Source: an uncultured Bacilli bacterium (GTDB taxonomy: Bacteria > Bacillota_I > Bacilli_A > RF39 > UBA660). From it: 63,430 bases of DNA. Location of the stretch: positions 1 to 63,430 of the forward strand of contig CAKPDM010000008.1 in NCBI GenBank assembly GCA_934148995.1, in the 5' to 3' direction. Made by a program: the position numbers and the translations under genes. Below the pieces are notes generated by a model. That model did not search any database and was not told the DNA's origin. It worked only from the letters and a program-made list of their open reading frames with translations. Shown here piece by piece: positions 7,486 through 15,621 of the stretch (position 1 is its first letter; each line of letters begins with the position of its first letter).

Positions 7486-8904
7486 TTAAAATATTCTATT
7501 GATTATTTCGGCTATTTCATCTGTCGTGAAATTAGAACGTTTTAAAATAATACAATGAACTAATCTCTTAACTAATAAATAAGATACAATTTCAACATTC
7601 GAAAATTTCTTACTCAATGCACTATGAGTTATTTCATTTCTTTTTTTTGCAAACGTTTGAGCTAAATCTCCATTTGAGACATTAGTCATATTATAATTAA
7701 CAAATAATCTTTGTTTTGTTTTTTCTAATGGTTTTATAAATTCTTTAAGTGAGGAAGATATTTGTTCATGAAGCGCGCCATCTAAATTATTTATTGTGTC
7801 ATAAAAATTGTCTATATAGCCTAATTCTGTGTTAGATGAATTAGGAGTTCTTAATTCAGATATATAGTTTAATATATTATCTTTTAGCACTTTATATTTT
7901 TTATGTTTATTAGCTTTATATTTAGGGTGTAGCTTGTCAAATTGTCCTTCAAATGAAGAAGCTATTTTTATAAATTGGTATGAATCTACATGACTATCTT
8001 CATATGAATTATTTGGATACGAGAATAAAGTATTTTTTTCTGTTGATAAAATATTATATAAATTTTCAAAGTTATTTACTAGTGTATCCAAAGAAAGAGA
8101 TAAATTAATATCAGATAAATCAATGTTTTTATCTTTCGGTAAGTTTATATGTAAAAAATAGTCAGTTGTTACTAATTTCCTTTTTTTATTTTTCCAGTTA
8201 TCAAATTCACTTTTTGATAACCATATTTTTGAAGTTAACTTTATTTCATCAAATTCAATTATATTTCTATTATAAAGAAAACACATCAATTCATGCATAG
8301 ATTTGTAATATTCAATTATATCGTTAACTTGTTTCTTTTCGTTAAAATTAATCCATATCTGAGATTTTAATTTAATTGGAGTATTTAATTCTTTGCTCGA
8401 AATATTCCACATAATACCAAAATTAAATATATCTCCATTAACGTTTAGTTTTCTTAATAATTCTTTTGAATTATGAAATTTAAATTTTGGTTTTAATCTC
8501 TTTGTTATTTCTTTATTTTCTATTAAGAGTTTTGGACTATACAATTGATCAATGCATTTTCCTCTAAATTGCATTGACGTAAAATTTATTGCTTTTGGGG
8601 CAGGTATATACCCATTATCTTTTCCATAAATATATGCTGGAACATATCCTCTTAGGAATGAACGTCCAATTTTTTGAAGTTCGACATTTACAAAAGCGAT
8701 TGAGTTTCCTTGTAAAGTAGTTCCAAAATATGTATTTTCTTCAATGCTAGAATTTTTAGTTCTAAAAAAAATACTGCTATAATTACTCCAATCATTTTCA
8801 ATATCATTGGAAAAAATAGTTAAAATATTATTTTCAAAATGAAACGCATGTTCTTTCCCTTCAAAAGTTATTTTTCCATCTCTAACAAAATTTTCAAAAT
8901 TCAT
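7486..8904 (-). CDS. ApeA-like HEPN defence protein
   Basis: 472 residues. The N-terminal 300 residues match the ApeA N-terminal domain layout (opening with a G-x-I-x-F/E-G strand pair, then beta-rich segments with FRGYVPAYIYG-like turns). The C-terminal domain is HEPN with R-N-E-I-T-H near residues 424-429, the R-x4-H motif of HEPN RNases. ApeA proteins are single-gene abortive-infection systems that cut RNA on phage infection; that function here is inferred from family. GGAG precedes the ATG. It lies directly behind the relaxase stop with its own TATAAT, the normal place for element cargo. Confidence 0.75.
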   Translation of the reverse strand: MNFENFVRDGKITFEGKEHAFHFENNILTIFSNDIENDWSNYSSIFFRTKNSSIEENTYFGTTLQGNSIAFVNVELQKIGRSFLRGYVPAYIYGKDNGYIPAPKAINFTSMQFRGKCIDQLYSPKLLIENKEITKRLKPKFKFHNSKELLRKLNVNGDIFNFGIMWNISSKELNTPIKLKSQIWINFNEKKQVNDIIEYYKSMHELMCFLYNRNIIEFDEIKLTSKIWLSKSEFDNWKNKKRKLVTTDYFLHINLPKDKNIDLSDINLSLSLDTLVNNFENLYNILSTEKNTLFSYPNNSYEDSHVDSYQFIKIASSFEGQFDKLHPKYKANKHKKYKVLKDNILNYISELRTPNSSNTELGYIDNFYDTINNLDGALHEQISSSLKEFIKPLEKTKQRLFVNYNMTNVSNGDLAQTFAKKRNEITHSALSKKFSNVEIVSYLLVKRLVHCIILKRSNFTTDEIAEIINRIF

Positions 8905-8964
8905 TTCTATCCACTCCTAACTATAAGATGCTATATCTTTATTATACTACAATAATTATATTAA

Positions 8965-10311
8965 TTATCTTTCAAAGTCATCTTTTTCTTTGCTTAAATC
9001 TAATTCTTCAATGTCATCATCATCTAAAACATTATCATCATACATATCATTAACAACATCAATATATTTTTCATCTTTATCATACCAACTATGAAGTTTA
9101 TCGTGTAAGAAAGATATTAGTTTTTCGAATTTATCTTTCCAATAATCTAATGTATTTTTTAAATCTTGTAATTTAGATTTTAAAAATGATATTTCATTAT
9201 CTTTTTCTTTAATCATATTATTTAAAGTTTTAACTCTTAAATTAAGTGCCTCATTATTTTCAGTTAGAGTTTTAATTTTATTATTTTTATCTTTTAATTG
9301 ATTGTGAGCATTAACTAGTGTATTAGATAAAGTTTGTATTTTATCATATTCTTTATTAGTATTATCTACTTGCTCGATAAAGTCGATAAAAGAATCCTTA
9401 TCTTCTTTTGATAAAATATAATTATCTTTATTTAATTTAGAAACTTTAAGTTTATCAATTTTATCTTTTATATATTTAGAGTTTTGTTTTAACTCTGAAG
9501 ATTTTTTATTTGCTTGTTTTAAGTTTTCAGTATTCCTTTCAATTTGCTTTTTTATTTCAATATAGTTATCCATATCAGATACATGAATATCTCTATTTCT
9601 ACCTTTTTGTTTTTGCTTTAAAGTGGAATCTAAACTATATACTTGATTAAATTCTTCAATACATAAAGTTCTCATTTTATCTTGTAATCTTATTAAGGAT
9701 TCCTTTGTAAATACATCAGATTTACCGACTTGTTTTTCCATACCATTTTTATTTTTATATTTAATTGGAACCCCGACAATATGTAAATGTGGACTTGTTT
9801 CATCATAATGAATAATAGCACTAGCTACTTTAAAGTTAGGAACAAGCATTTCTAAATCATCTACTTGTTTTTTATAAACTTCTGACATTTTCTTTTTAAA
9901 GTTTACATCTTTAGTATCCCAATATTCTTTATCTCCAAGTTCAAGAATGATTTCACAGGCAAGATCTTTCTTTTCGTTATTAGATACATTTTCAAAATAA
10001 TTATCTATCATTCTACTAGGTCTAAATTGTTTTGAATTATATTCTAATCTTGCTTCTTCAAATTCACTTAAATAAAGTTTCTTAACATCATCAAGAGGAG
10101 AAGAAGTACCTCTAACTATTTCAATTAATTCTTGTTCATTATCATATTTTCTATAATTGTGTTTATCTACTTTTGATAATTGTCTTACATTTTGAATAGC
10201 ATTATTTGGTAAAGATGTTGTTCCACTTAAATTATTTTTACCATTTTGTTTAGATATATTTTTTCTATTTTTATCACTACCTAAATGTAATGAATAAGCA
10301 AGTTCTGACAC
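8965..10311 (-). CDS. mob: MobV (Mob/Pre) plasmid-type relaxase
   Basis: 448 residues. Conserved relaxase motifs are HNYR near residue 52 and the metal motif H-x-D-E-x2-P-H-L-H (IHYDETSPHLH, near 165-178). Residues 230-400 form a long coiled coil, and the tail is very acidic before KDDFER. The start codon is GTG, seven bases after AGGAGG. It nicks an oriT so that the element can be moved by a helper conjugative system. The region just upstream has several inverted repeats that fit an oriT. Two degenerate copies of its 3' end lie further left. Confidence 0.92.
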   Translation of the reverse strand: MSELAYSLHLGSDKNRKNISKQNGKNNLSGTTSLPNNAIQNVRQLSKVDKHNYRKYDNEQELIEIVRGTSSPLDDVKKLYLSEFEEARLEYNSKQFRPSRMIDNYFENVSNNEKKDLACEIILELGDKEYWDTKDVNFKKKMSEVYKKQVDDLEMLVPNFKVASAIIHYDETSPHLHIVGVPIKYKNKNGMEKQVGKSDVFTKESLIRLQDKMRTLCIEEFNQVYSLDSTLKQKQKGRNRDIHVSDMDNYIEIKKQIERNTENLKQANKKSSELKQNSKYIKDKIDKLKVSKLNKDNYILSKEDKDSFIDFIEQVDNTNKEYDKIQTLSNTLVNAHNQLKDKNNKIKTLTENNEALNLRVKTLNNMIKEKDNEISFLKSKLQDLKNTLDYWKDKFEKLISFLHDKLHSWYDKDEKYIDVVNDMYDDNVLDDDDIEELDLSKEKDDFER

Positions 10312-10320
10312 AAGTTTTCC

Positions 10321-10520
10321 TCCTTTCTAGAAGTGACCACTAAAGTGGCCATTTTGTTCATCCAAAATTTCTAACCCCCTAGGAATTTTGTACGCCTAGC
10401 ATACAAAATATCCAGTGGGCTAAGGTTTAACACCTTAGAATCCGTTTTACTTTATTTCACAATAACCAAAACTTCGTAATGGTTAAACTTCATAAAGTAT
10501 TAATTTTTAAATTGCTATCG
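10321..10520. other. Candidate oriT region upstream of mob
   Basis: Three inverted repeats in a non-coding gap: CAAAATTTCTA (10363-10373) with TAGGAATTTTG (10380-10390), one mismatch; TTTTGTACGC (10386-10395) with GCATACAAAA (10399-10408), a 10-bp stem with one G-T pair and a loop of three; and TACTTTAT with ATAAAGTA about 10449-10499. The first two overlap and so are exclusive. MobV relaxases nick at such repeats immediately upstream of their own gene. The nick site itself cannot be assigned. Confidence 0.5.
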
Positions 10521-10560
10521 CCACTTTCATTTACTTCGTAAACAAAACGTGCCGCGCATT

Positions 10561-12423
10561 TTAAAAATCTTCTTCGGTAACATTATCAGGTATTGTTTCA
10601 AATACATCTCTAATGTTTACCTTTATATCATTGGGGTTATTCTTTGTAGCAACCATTCCCATTGATAACCAATTCTTATCTCCATTATTATCTTTTTGTA
10701 ATGGGAATACTCTAATAGGGACTTCATTTCTTTGAAGTGGACCTATATCTAATTTTTCTGTTTCTTTATAATAAGTGCCTTTATATAAATTAACTTCATA
10801 ATATTTATTTAATCTATATAAGTGTTGCATTACATCTTTAATTGGTAAGTATTCACTATATCTTATATTTGTATCTACACAAACGCCATTAAAATCGTAT
10901 GTAAGAGGTCTTTTTCTATCAATATAACCTTTTGTATATAGTTCATTGAAATCATTATAGAATGTACTTCTAAAATTAATTCGTTTAACAACTAAATTTC
11001 CATTTTTTGTTTCTAACTCAACATCATCGATATATCTCATAACTATATCAGCTCTTGTATCTCGATCTAGTAAATCCCAATTATCATGGAAAGCATAATA
11101 AGATATTGGTAATTTAATTTTATTGATAAAATCCATATCTCTTTTTAAGAGTATATCTTCAGTAGTAAAATTTAATTGTTCTGCTTGTAAGTTTTCTATT
11201 AGTTTAGAATTAATATCTTTAATTTGATTTTCTATTAATTCTAATTCGTTTTTATATTCTTCTTCTGTAAATATTGAATCAATATATGCTTTTCTAATTC
11301 TATCTTTTTTATTATTTAATGATTTTAATTCTTTTTCTAACTCTTGTTTTGGATTATCCAATTTAGATTTTAATACTGGTAGGAAAAACTCATTTACAAC
11401 ATTGTCATATTCTAAAATATCAGATAGTAATACTTTAACTGAATCTTCAATAGTTTCCTCTTTAATATTATTTTTACAATCTTCACATCTATAATAGAAA
11501 TACCATTTATCATATTTAATTTTATGAGTTGCTCCACCAGCAAGTATTCTTCCACATTTAGGGCATCTTAATTTTTGTAAAAATATATAAGTTTGAGTTC
11601 TCATGTAGTTTTTTTGATTTTTCTTTTTTTGCGCTTGGCAATTTTCCCATAGTTCTTTACTAACTAATGGCTCTACAACATTTTCATAATATATAGGTTT
11701 ATTAATTGTTTTACCTGAAACATAATCTCCTTTATATAATTCATTAGATAAAATCTTTAATATTCTTGTATCTTTCCAATTCGTTTTACCTTGTATTTTT
11801 TCTTTATTATAGATGTTTGCAATAGTGCTATAAGAATTACCTTCAAAGTATAAATTAAATATTCTTATAACAATATCTTTTGTTAATGGATCTGGGACTA
11901 ATTTTTTATTAACTCTTTTAAAACCAATAGGACAAACTGCTGGAATATGACCTTGTTTAATTGCTCCTGCCATACCAACTTTAGTTCTTTCACTTGTTCT
12001 TTCTATTTCATTTTGTGAAACTGACATCATTATTCTAGTTACCATTTTTCCATTAGCTGTTGTTGTATTAATATCATCATTAGCACATACTAAATCAAAT
12101 CCATACTTTTCAGAGGTTTTAAGTAAGTTTTCCCAGTCATATATACTTCTTGATAGTCTATCCAGTTTTAAAGCAATAACAGTGTTTATTTTACCATTTT
12201 TAGCGTCATCTATTAATCTATCAAACTCTGGTCTATGATTACCTGTTTTAGCACTTATTCCAGCATCAGTATAATAATCATATATCTTATAACCTTTAAA
12301 CTTACAAAGTGCTTCTAATCGTTCTTTTTGTTCTGGTAAACTAAATCCTTCTTTGGCTTGATCCTCGGTAGAAACTCTTAAATACAAACCACATATTCTT
12401 TCTTCATCTTTCATATACTTCAA
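10561..12423 (-). CDS. Large serine recombinase (integrase)
   Basis: 620 residues. The resolvase domain occupies residues 9-150 with the nucleophile Ser18 in YLRVSTEDQ and the ALKLDRLSR motif; the recombinase domain follows at about 160-270, then a zinc ribbon (C-x2-C ... C-x2-C, CPKCGR and CEDC) near 285-315, and a coiled coil at 340-400. It integrates and excises the element through att sites. The start is the ATG at 12423 behind GGAG. A terminator-like hairpin lies in its leader. It is the only integrase in the window and is the likely driver of the element next to tRNA-Met. Confidence 0.95.
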   Translation of the reverse strand: MKYMKDEERICGLYLRVSTEDQAKEGFSLPEQKERLEALCKFKGYKIYDYYTDAGISAKTGNHRPEFDRLIDDAKNGKINTVIALKLDRLSRSIYDWENLLKTSEKYGFDLVCANDDINTTTANGKMVTRIMMSVSQNEIERTSERTKVGMAGAIKQGHIPAVCPIGFKRVNKKLVPDPLTKDIVIRIFNLYFEGNSYSTIANIYNKEKIQGKTNWKDTRILKILSNELYKGDYVSGKTINKPIYYENVVEPLVSKELWENCQAQKKKNQKNYMRTQTYIFLQKLRCPKCGRILAGGATHKIKYDKWYFYYRCEDCKNNIKEETIEDSVKVLLSDILEYDNVVNEFFLPVLKSKLDNPKQELEKELKSLNNKKDRIRKAYIDSIFTEEEYKNELELIENQIKDINSKLIENLQAEQLNFTTEDILLKRDMDFINKIKLPISYYAFHDNWDLLDRDTRADIVMRYIDDVELETKNGNLVVKRINFRSTFYNDFNELYTKGYIDRKRPLTYDFNGVCVDTNIRYSEYLPIKDVMQHLYRLNKYYEVNLYKGTYYKETEKLDIGPLQRNEVPIRVFPLQKDNNGDKNWLSMGMVATKNNPNDIKVNIRDVFETIPDNVTEEDF

Positions 12424-12434
12424 CTCCTTTTACT

Positions 12435-12486
12435 AAAAAAGAGGAGACAATAGTATCTAGTAAAGTCTAAATACTACTGACTCCTC
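12435..12486 (-). terminator. Terminator-like hairpin in the recombinase leader
   Basis: Minus strand: GAGGAG ... CTCCTC stem extended by near-complementary arms, then six T, about ten bases before the recombinase Shine-Dalgarno. It may end transcription from the small gene upstream or act as an attenuator controlling the recombinase. No alternative antiterminator helix was identified. Confidence 0.6.
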
Positions 12487-12631
12487 ATTTAATTCAATAT
12501 TATATAATTTTATTTTATCTTTGCAATTTAACATGATGTACCTCCATTTCTAGAGAATACCTCTTTCATTGGTTATATATAATATCATTTTTTTAAGATT
12601 TGTCAATTCCCTCTATAGGGAATAGTAGTAT

Positions 12632-12904
12632 TTAGTTAGATTTTAAATAATCTTCTAATTCAGATAATTTTATTTTATTAGATAGATTTTCAATAAAGAC
12701 TTCATTAGAATAATTGAATATTAAGAAAGTTTTATCTTTTATGATAATTCTATTAGGTTCAATATAAGTTAAATTAGTTCTATCTATTTTTCTGATATTA
12801 CCATTTATGATTTTAGGTGTAGTCTTTGCAAACTCACATATCAGTTCTAATTTCTTTCTCAACGATTCTTCAATAGGTAATTCTTCTTTAATAATATTTA
12901 CCAT
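12632..12904 (-). CDS. Small unknown protein upstream of recombinase
   Basis: 90 residues, soluble, not recognised. It has an N-terminal helical part and a C-terminal half rich in Ile, Lys and Asn. AAAGGATGGT precedes the ATG. It is the gene closest to tRNA-Met and stands where excisionase or regulatory genes of such elements often are. No helix-turn-helix is obvious. Between it and the recombinase lie a short palindrome (ATTCCCT / AGGGAAT, 12606-12623) and the hairpin at 12,435-12,486. Confidence 0.6.
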   Translation of the reverse strand: MVNIIKEELPIEESLRKKLELICEFAKTTPKIINGNIRKIDRTNLTYIEPNRIIIKDKTFLIFNYSNEVFIENLSNKIKLSELEDYLKSN

Positions 12905-12938
12905 AATACCATCCTTTCTTCTAGGATAGTTTTTAACA

Positions 12939-12968
12939 ACAAAAAACTAATCCATTTCTGAATTAGTT
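12939..12968 (-). terminator. Terminator of tRNA-Met
   Basis: Minus strand: AACTAAT / ATTAGTT stem with a 10-base loop and a T run (12,941-12,946). A second hairpin (GCTCGAA / TTCGAGC) lies between it and the tRNA. Confidence 0.7.
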
Positions 12969-13013
12969 ATTTATCAAGCTCGAAAAGTTCGAGCAGAATT
13001 CCTCTTGGTAGCG
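12941..13013 (-). repeat. Right copy of tRNA-Met 3' flank
   Basis: Direct-repeat partner of 5,626-5,708. It includes the terminator hairpin, AAAAGTTCGAGCA and the tRNA 3' end. With the left copy it brackets the mobile region and suggests that the flank was duplicated by integration or by recombination between related elements. Confidence 0.6.
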
Positions 13014-13082
13014 AGAGGGGGATTCGAACCCTCGACCTTTCGGGTATGAACCGAGCGCTCTAGCCAACTGAGCTATCTCGCC
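13006..13082 (-). tRNA. tRNA-Met (CAU)
   Basis: 77 nt including an encoded CCA. Acceptor GGCGAGA pairs with TCTCGCT (G1-U72). The D arm is GCTC / GAGC, the anticodon loop TTCATAC gives CAU, and the T arm GAGGG TTCGAAT CCCCC is close to complete. The layout matches elongator tRNA-Met of Bacilli better than initiator tRNA; tRNA-Ile2 with a modified C34 cannot be fully excluded. Confidence 0.93.
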
Positions 13083-13099
13083 AAATCAAGAACAATTTA

Positions 13100-13128
13100 A
13101 TATTACCATAGTTTTCAGGGTTTGACAA
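13100..13128 (-). promoter_or_regulatory. Promoter of tRNA-Met
   Basis: Minus strand TTGTCA (13,123-13,128), 17-base spacer, TAATAT (13,100-13,105). It lies about 18 bases before the tRNA. Confidence 0.7.
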
Positions 13129-13154
13129 CTACTTTTTGCATTTTTTTAACAAAA

Positions 13155-13188
13155 GAAATAGCTAGGTTTAATCTTCTAACTATTTTTA
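13155..13188 (-). terminator. Terminator of diguanylate cyclase gene
   Basis: Minus strand stem AATAGTTAG / CTAGCTATT followed by TTTCTTTT. The gene's TAG stop lies inside the stem. Confidence 0.6.
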
Positions 13189-14018
13189 TTCTTTCCAATA
13201 TATTTAACTTTATACTTATCATCGTACTGTTCAGGATGGTCAATACGATGTTTTTCTTTACTTTCCTTCATTCTTATACTAGCTTCTTCCACTAATTCTT
13301 CTAAGTCATTAGAACTAGTAGCATAAACTACTCCATAAGTAGCACTGTACTCAGTCTCCGCAAGATCAATTTGACTATCAACTATCTTTTCATTGAAAAG
13401 TTCTCTATCAATATTAGAACAAATAATAATAAATTCATCTCCCCCAATACGATAAATATCACTTGGTCTAAAATTATCAGTTAAAGATTTAGTAACATTT
13501 TTTAATAATTCATTACCTTTTTGATAGCCATATTTATTATTAACTATTCCTAACCCATTGGCATCTACAAATGCTACACCTATATTATTATAAAGATTAT
13601 TTTGTGCTAATAACTCATCATAAGCACGTCTATTATAAACATTTAATAAACTATCAATATACTTTTCACTCTTAAGTTTTTCAATCATATTAGCATTTTT
13701 AAACATATTAGCTAGTATTGCTCCTAAAAACATGTTGAAGAATGGTTCATTCTCTAGCTTTTTTTGCATATCTCGTAAAATTAGCTTACCTGCTTTATTT
13801 TCTGCAAAACTAACAATATAATCATCAGCATTAATTTCTACTTCACTAGCAAAGGGATTGTCACTATCAGTTTTTCTTTTAGAATAAGGACTAATTAGAA
13901 ATACATCGCTAGCTTGGCAAAATTCCTTAATACTAGATATGACGTCATAAAAATAAGTCTCATCATATTTATCACTAATTGTTTTAGAATTAAGTGCTGC
14001 TAAAAACTCCATTTCCAT
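13176..14018 (-). CDS. GGDEF diguanylate cyclase
   Basis: 280 residues. The N-terminal 120 residues form an unassigned, possibly GAF-like sensory part with no membrane segment. The GGDEF domain follows, opening with DSLLNVYNRRAYDE (near 126-140) and carrying the intact catalytic RIGGDEF (near 190-197). It should make c-di-GMP from GTP. No RxxD inhibitory site is evident five residues before GGDEF. It stands alone, with tRNA-Met downstream. No c-di-GMP riboswitch was seen in the window. Confidence 0.88.
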   Translation of the reverse strand: MEMEFLAALNSKTISDKYDETYFYDVISSIKEFCQASDVFLISPYSKRKTDSDNPFASEVEINADDYIVSFAENKAGKLILRDMQKKLENEPFFNMFLGAILANMFKNANMIEKLKSEKYIDSLLNVYNRRAYDELLAQNNLYNNIGVAFVDANGLGIVNNKYGYQKGNELLKNVTKSLTDNFRPSDIYRIGGDEFIIICSNIDRELFNEKIVDSQIDLAETEYSATYGVVYATSSNDLEELVEEASIRMKESKEKHRIDHPEQYDDKYKVKYIGKNKNS

Positions 14019-14077
14019 ACTTACTCCCCCCTTTTTGTACGTCGCTTATTTTAACATGCTTTTTTCATTTCGTCAAT

Positions 14078-14779
14078 TTAATTATATGCTAACTTCTTAA
14101 TTTTCATTTCTGTTAATTTATAATTTTCATCAAGAGATTTATGAATGTCCACTAGTTCCCCTCTTCTAGTTTTTAACATATCAGTTACATTTTCTAAATC
14201 TATAAATAGGTCTTTAAAAGGTACTGTATCTAAATAGTCTTTATATTTACTCTTTAATTCTTTTTCCATCTTAGTAATAGTAGCAAAATTAGTATCTATT
14301 TTCTTAATGAAGCTATCAATATCATCTATTCCTTTTAGGATTTCTTTCTGAAAGTCCTCACAAATAGCTTGATAATTAGTATTATCAGTATAAGTATTTT
14401 CTAAAACTTTCGATAATAAATAACTTTCTACTAGAATAAAAGATAGTGAAGCTTTCTTTGGTGTCTTACGATATAATTCCATTGCTAACATTAAATAGAA
14501 AAGTTTCTTTGCCTCATTATTATGTTTCTTAGGAATATCTATTTTATTAATCTTTGCTTCCATTTCTTTACTAAAAGAATTAAATAAATCACTTTCTTTT
14601 CTAATTTCATCATTAAGGTCATAGAAAAGTCTAATTTCTTTACTCTTCTCTTCCCTAGCACTATCAGCTTCTTTCAGTTCTTTTTCCTTTTCTTCTAACT
14701 TCTTAATAATATTATCTGATAAATCAATCGCATTTTTTGTCGATTTATATTCTTGTTCTTTAATTATTTTTTCCTTCAT
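14078..14779 (-). CDS. Coiled-coil protein of unknown function
   Basis: 233 residues, mostly helical and rich in Lys and Glu. Coiled-coil segments are likely at 1-60 and 150-225; the centre (about 85-130) is more hydrophobic but has no clear membrane helix. No family recognised. It lies between the diguanylate cyclase and the dehydrogenase on the same strand, 59 bases before the former, so the two could share a transcript. Confidence 0.7.
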   Translation of the reverse strand: MKEKIIKEQEYKSTKNAIDLSDNIIKKLEEKEKELKEADSAREEKSKEIRLFYDLNDEIRKESDLFNSFSKEMEAKINKIDIPKKHNNEAKKLFYLMLAMELYRKTPKKASLSFILVESYLLSKVLENTYTDNTNYQAICEDFQKEILKGIDDIDSFIKKIDTNFATITKMEKELKSKYKDYLDTVPFKDLFIDLENVTDMLKTRRGELVDIHKSLDENYKLTEMKIKKLAYN

Positions 14780-14814
14780 TTTATCACAACCATAAGAGAT
14801 ATTATACTGATATT

Positions 14815-15585
14815 TTAAAGAAATAGCAACCAGTTAATCAGTAAATACAACTTTGTGAAAAGGTACTGTTCTAACGGTATAGAAATAATGAAAGGTGGTT
14901 TTTCTTTAGTTATTTTCTTACTAACTATCTTAGCAAAGTTAGTTAAGTCTTTCTTCTCGATTAAATCAAATAATAAATGTTGATACTTCGTCATCTTCAA
15001 TGCTTTAGCTTCATAAACAAAATCAGATTTATCTTTATTATCAATCATCAACTGGTTAAAACCGGTATAATAAGCACCTGGTAGAATAGTTGTAATACTA
15101 ACATCTAAGCCTTGATATAAACACTCAAGTCTTAAAGTATTTGCTAAATGATAAAGACTTAACTTAGTATAAGTATAGCTATATAAATAAGGAAGAGGAA
15201 GAAACCCTGCAAGTGAAGAAGTTATTACTATTCTCCCCTTTTTTCTATTTTCTAAGTATTTCTTTATTAATCTAACATTTCCTAAGATATTAACATTAAA
15301 AGTATCAGTTAGATAGTTACTATTTAACTCTAAAACACTACCACCCTTTCCGATAGAAGCGTTTAGATAAAGAATATCAATATCACTAGGAATAGTATAA
15401 TTATCAGTCGTAAGGTCAAGAACCAAGGGAAACATTATTAACTTTTCTCTTTTTAGTTTCTCATTTAGATAATCTTCCTCCTTCTTTGTTCTAACACCAA
15501 GATAAACAATGTGTCCTTTAAGAGAAAGACACTTTGCAACACTAAAACCCAGTCCTGAAAGACCACCTGTAATTAATATTTTCAT
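14815..15585 (-). CDS. Short-chain dehydrogenase/reductase
   Basis: NAD(P)-dependent oxidoreductase of the classical SDR family, 256 residues from the ATG at 15585, chosen for GGTGAT five bases upstream rather than the GTG nine bases earlier. The motifs are the cofactor site TGGLSGLG (near 5-12), NASIG (near 80) in place of NNAG, the catalytic Ser in TSSLAG (near 127), and Y-x3-K in YTYTK. The C terminus ends in a hydrophobic stretch (LYLLINWLLFL) that may anchor it to the membrane. Substrate unknown. Confidence 0.9.
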   Translation of the reverse strand: MKILITGGLSGLGFSVAKCLSLKGHIVYLGVRTKKEEDYLNEKLKREKLIMFPLVLDLTTDNYTIPSDIDILYLNASIGKGGSVLELNSNYLTDTFNVNILGNVRLIKKYLENRKKGRIVITSSLAGFLPLPYLYSYTYTKLSLYHLANTLRLECLYQGLDVSITTILPGAYYTGFNQLMIDNKDKSDFVYEAKALKMTKYQHLLFDLIEKKDLTNFAKIVSKKITKEKPPFIISIPLEQYLFTKLYLLINWLLFL

Positions 15586-15621
15586 TTTTATCACCCAGTA
15601 TTAACATAACCAAAAAGACTC

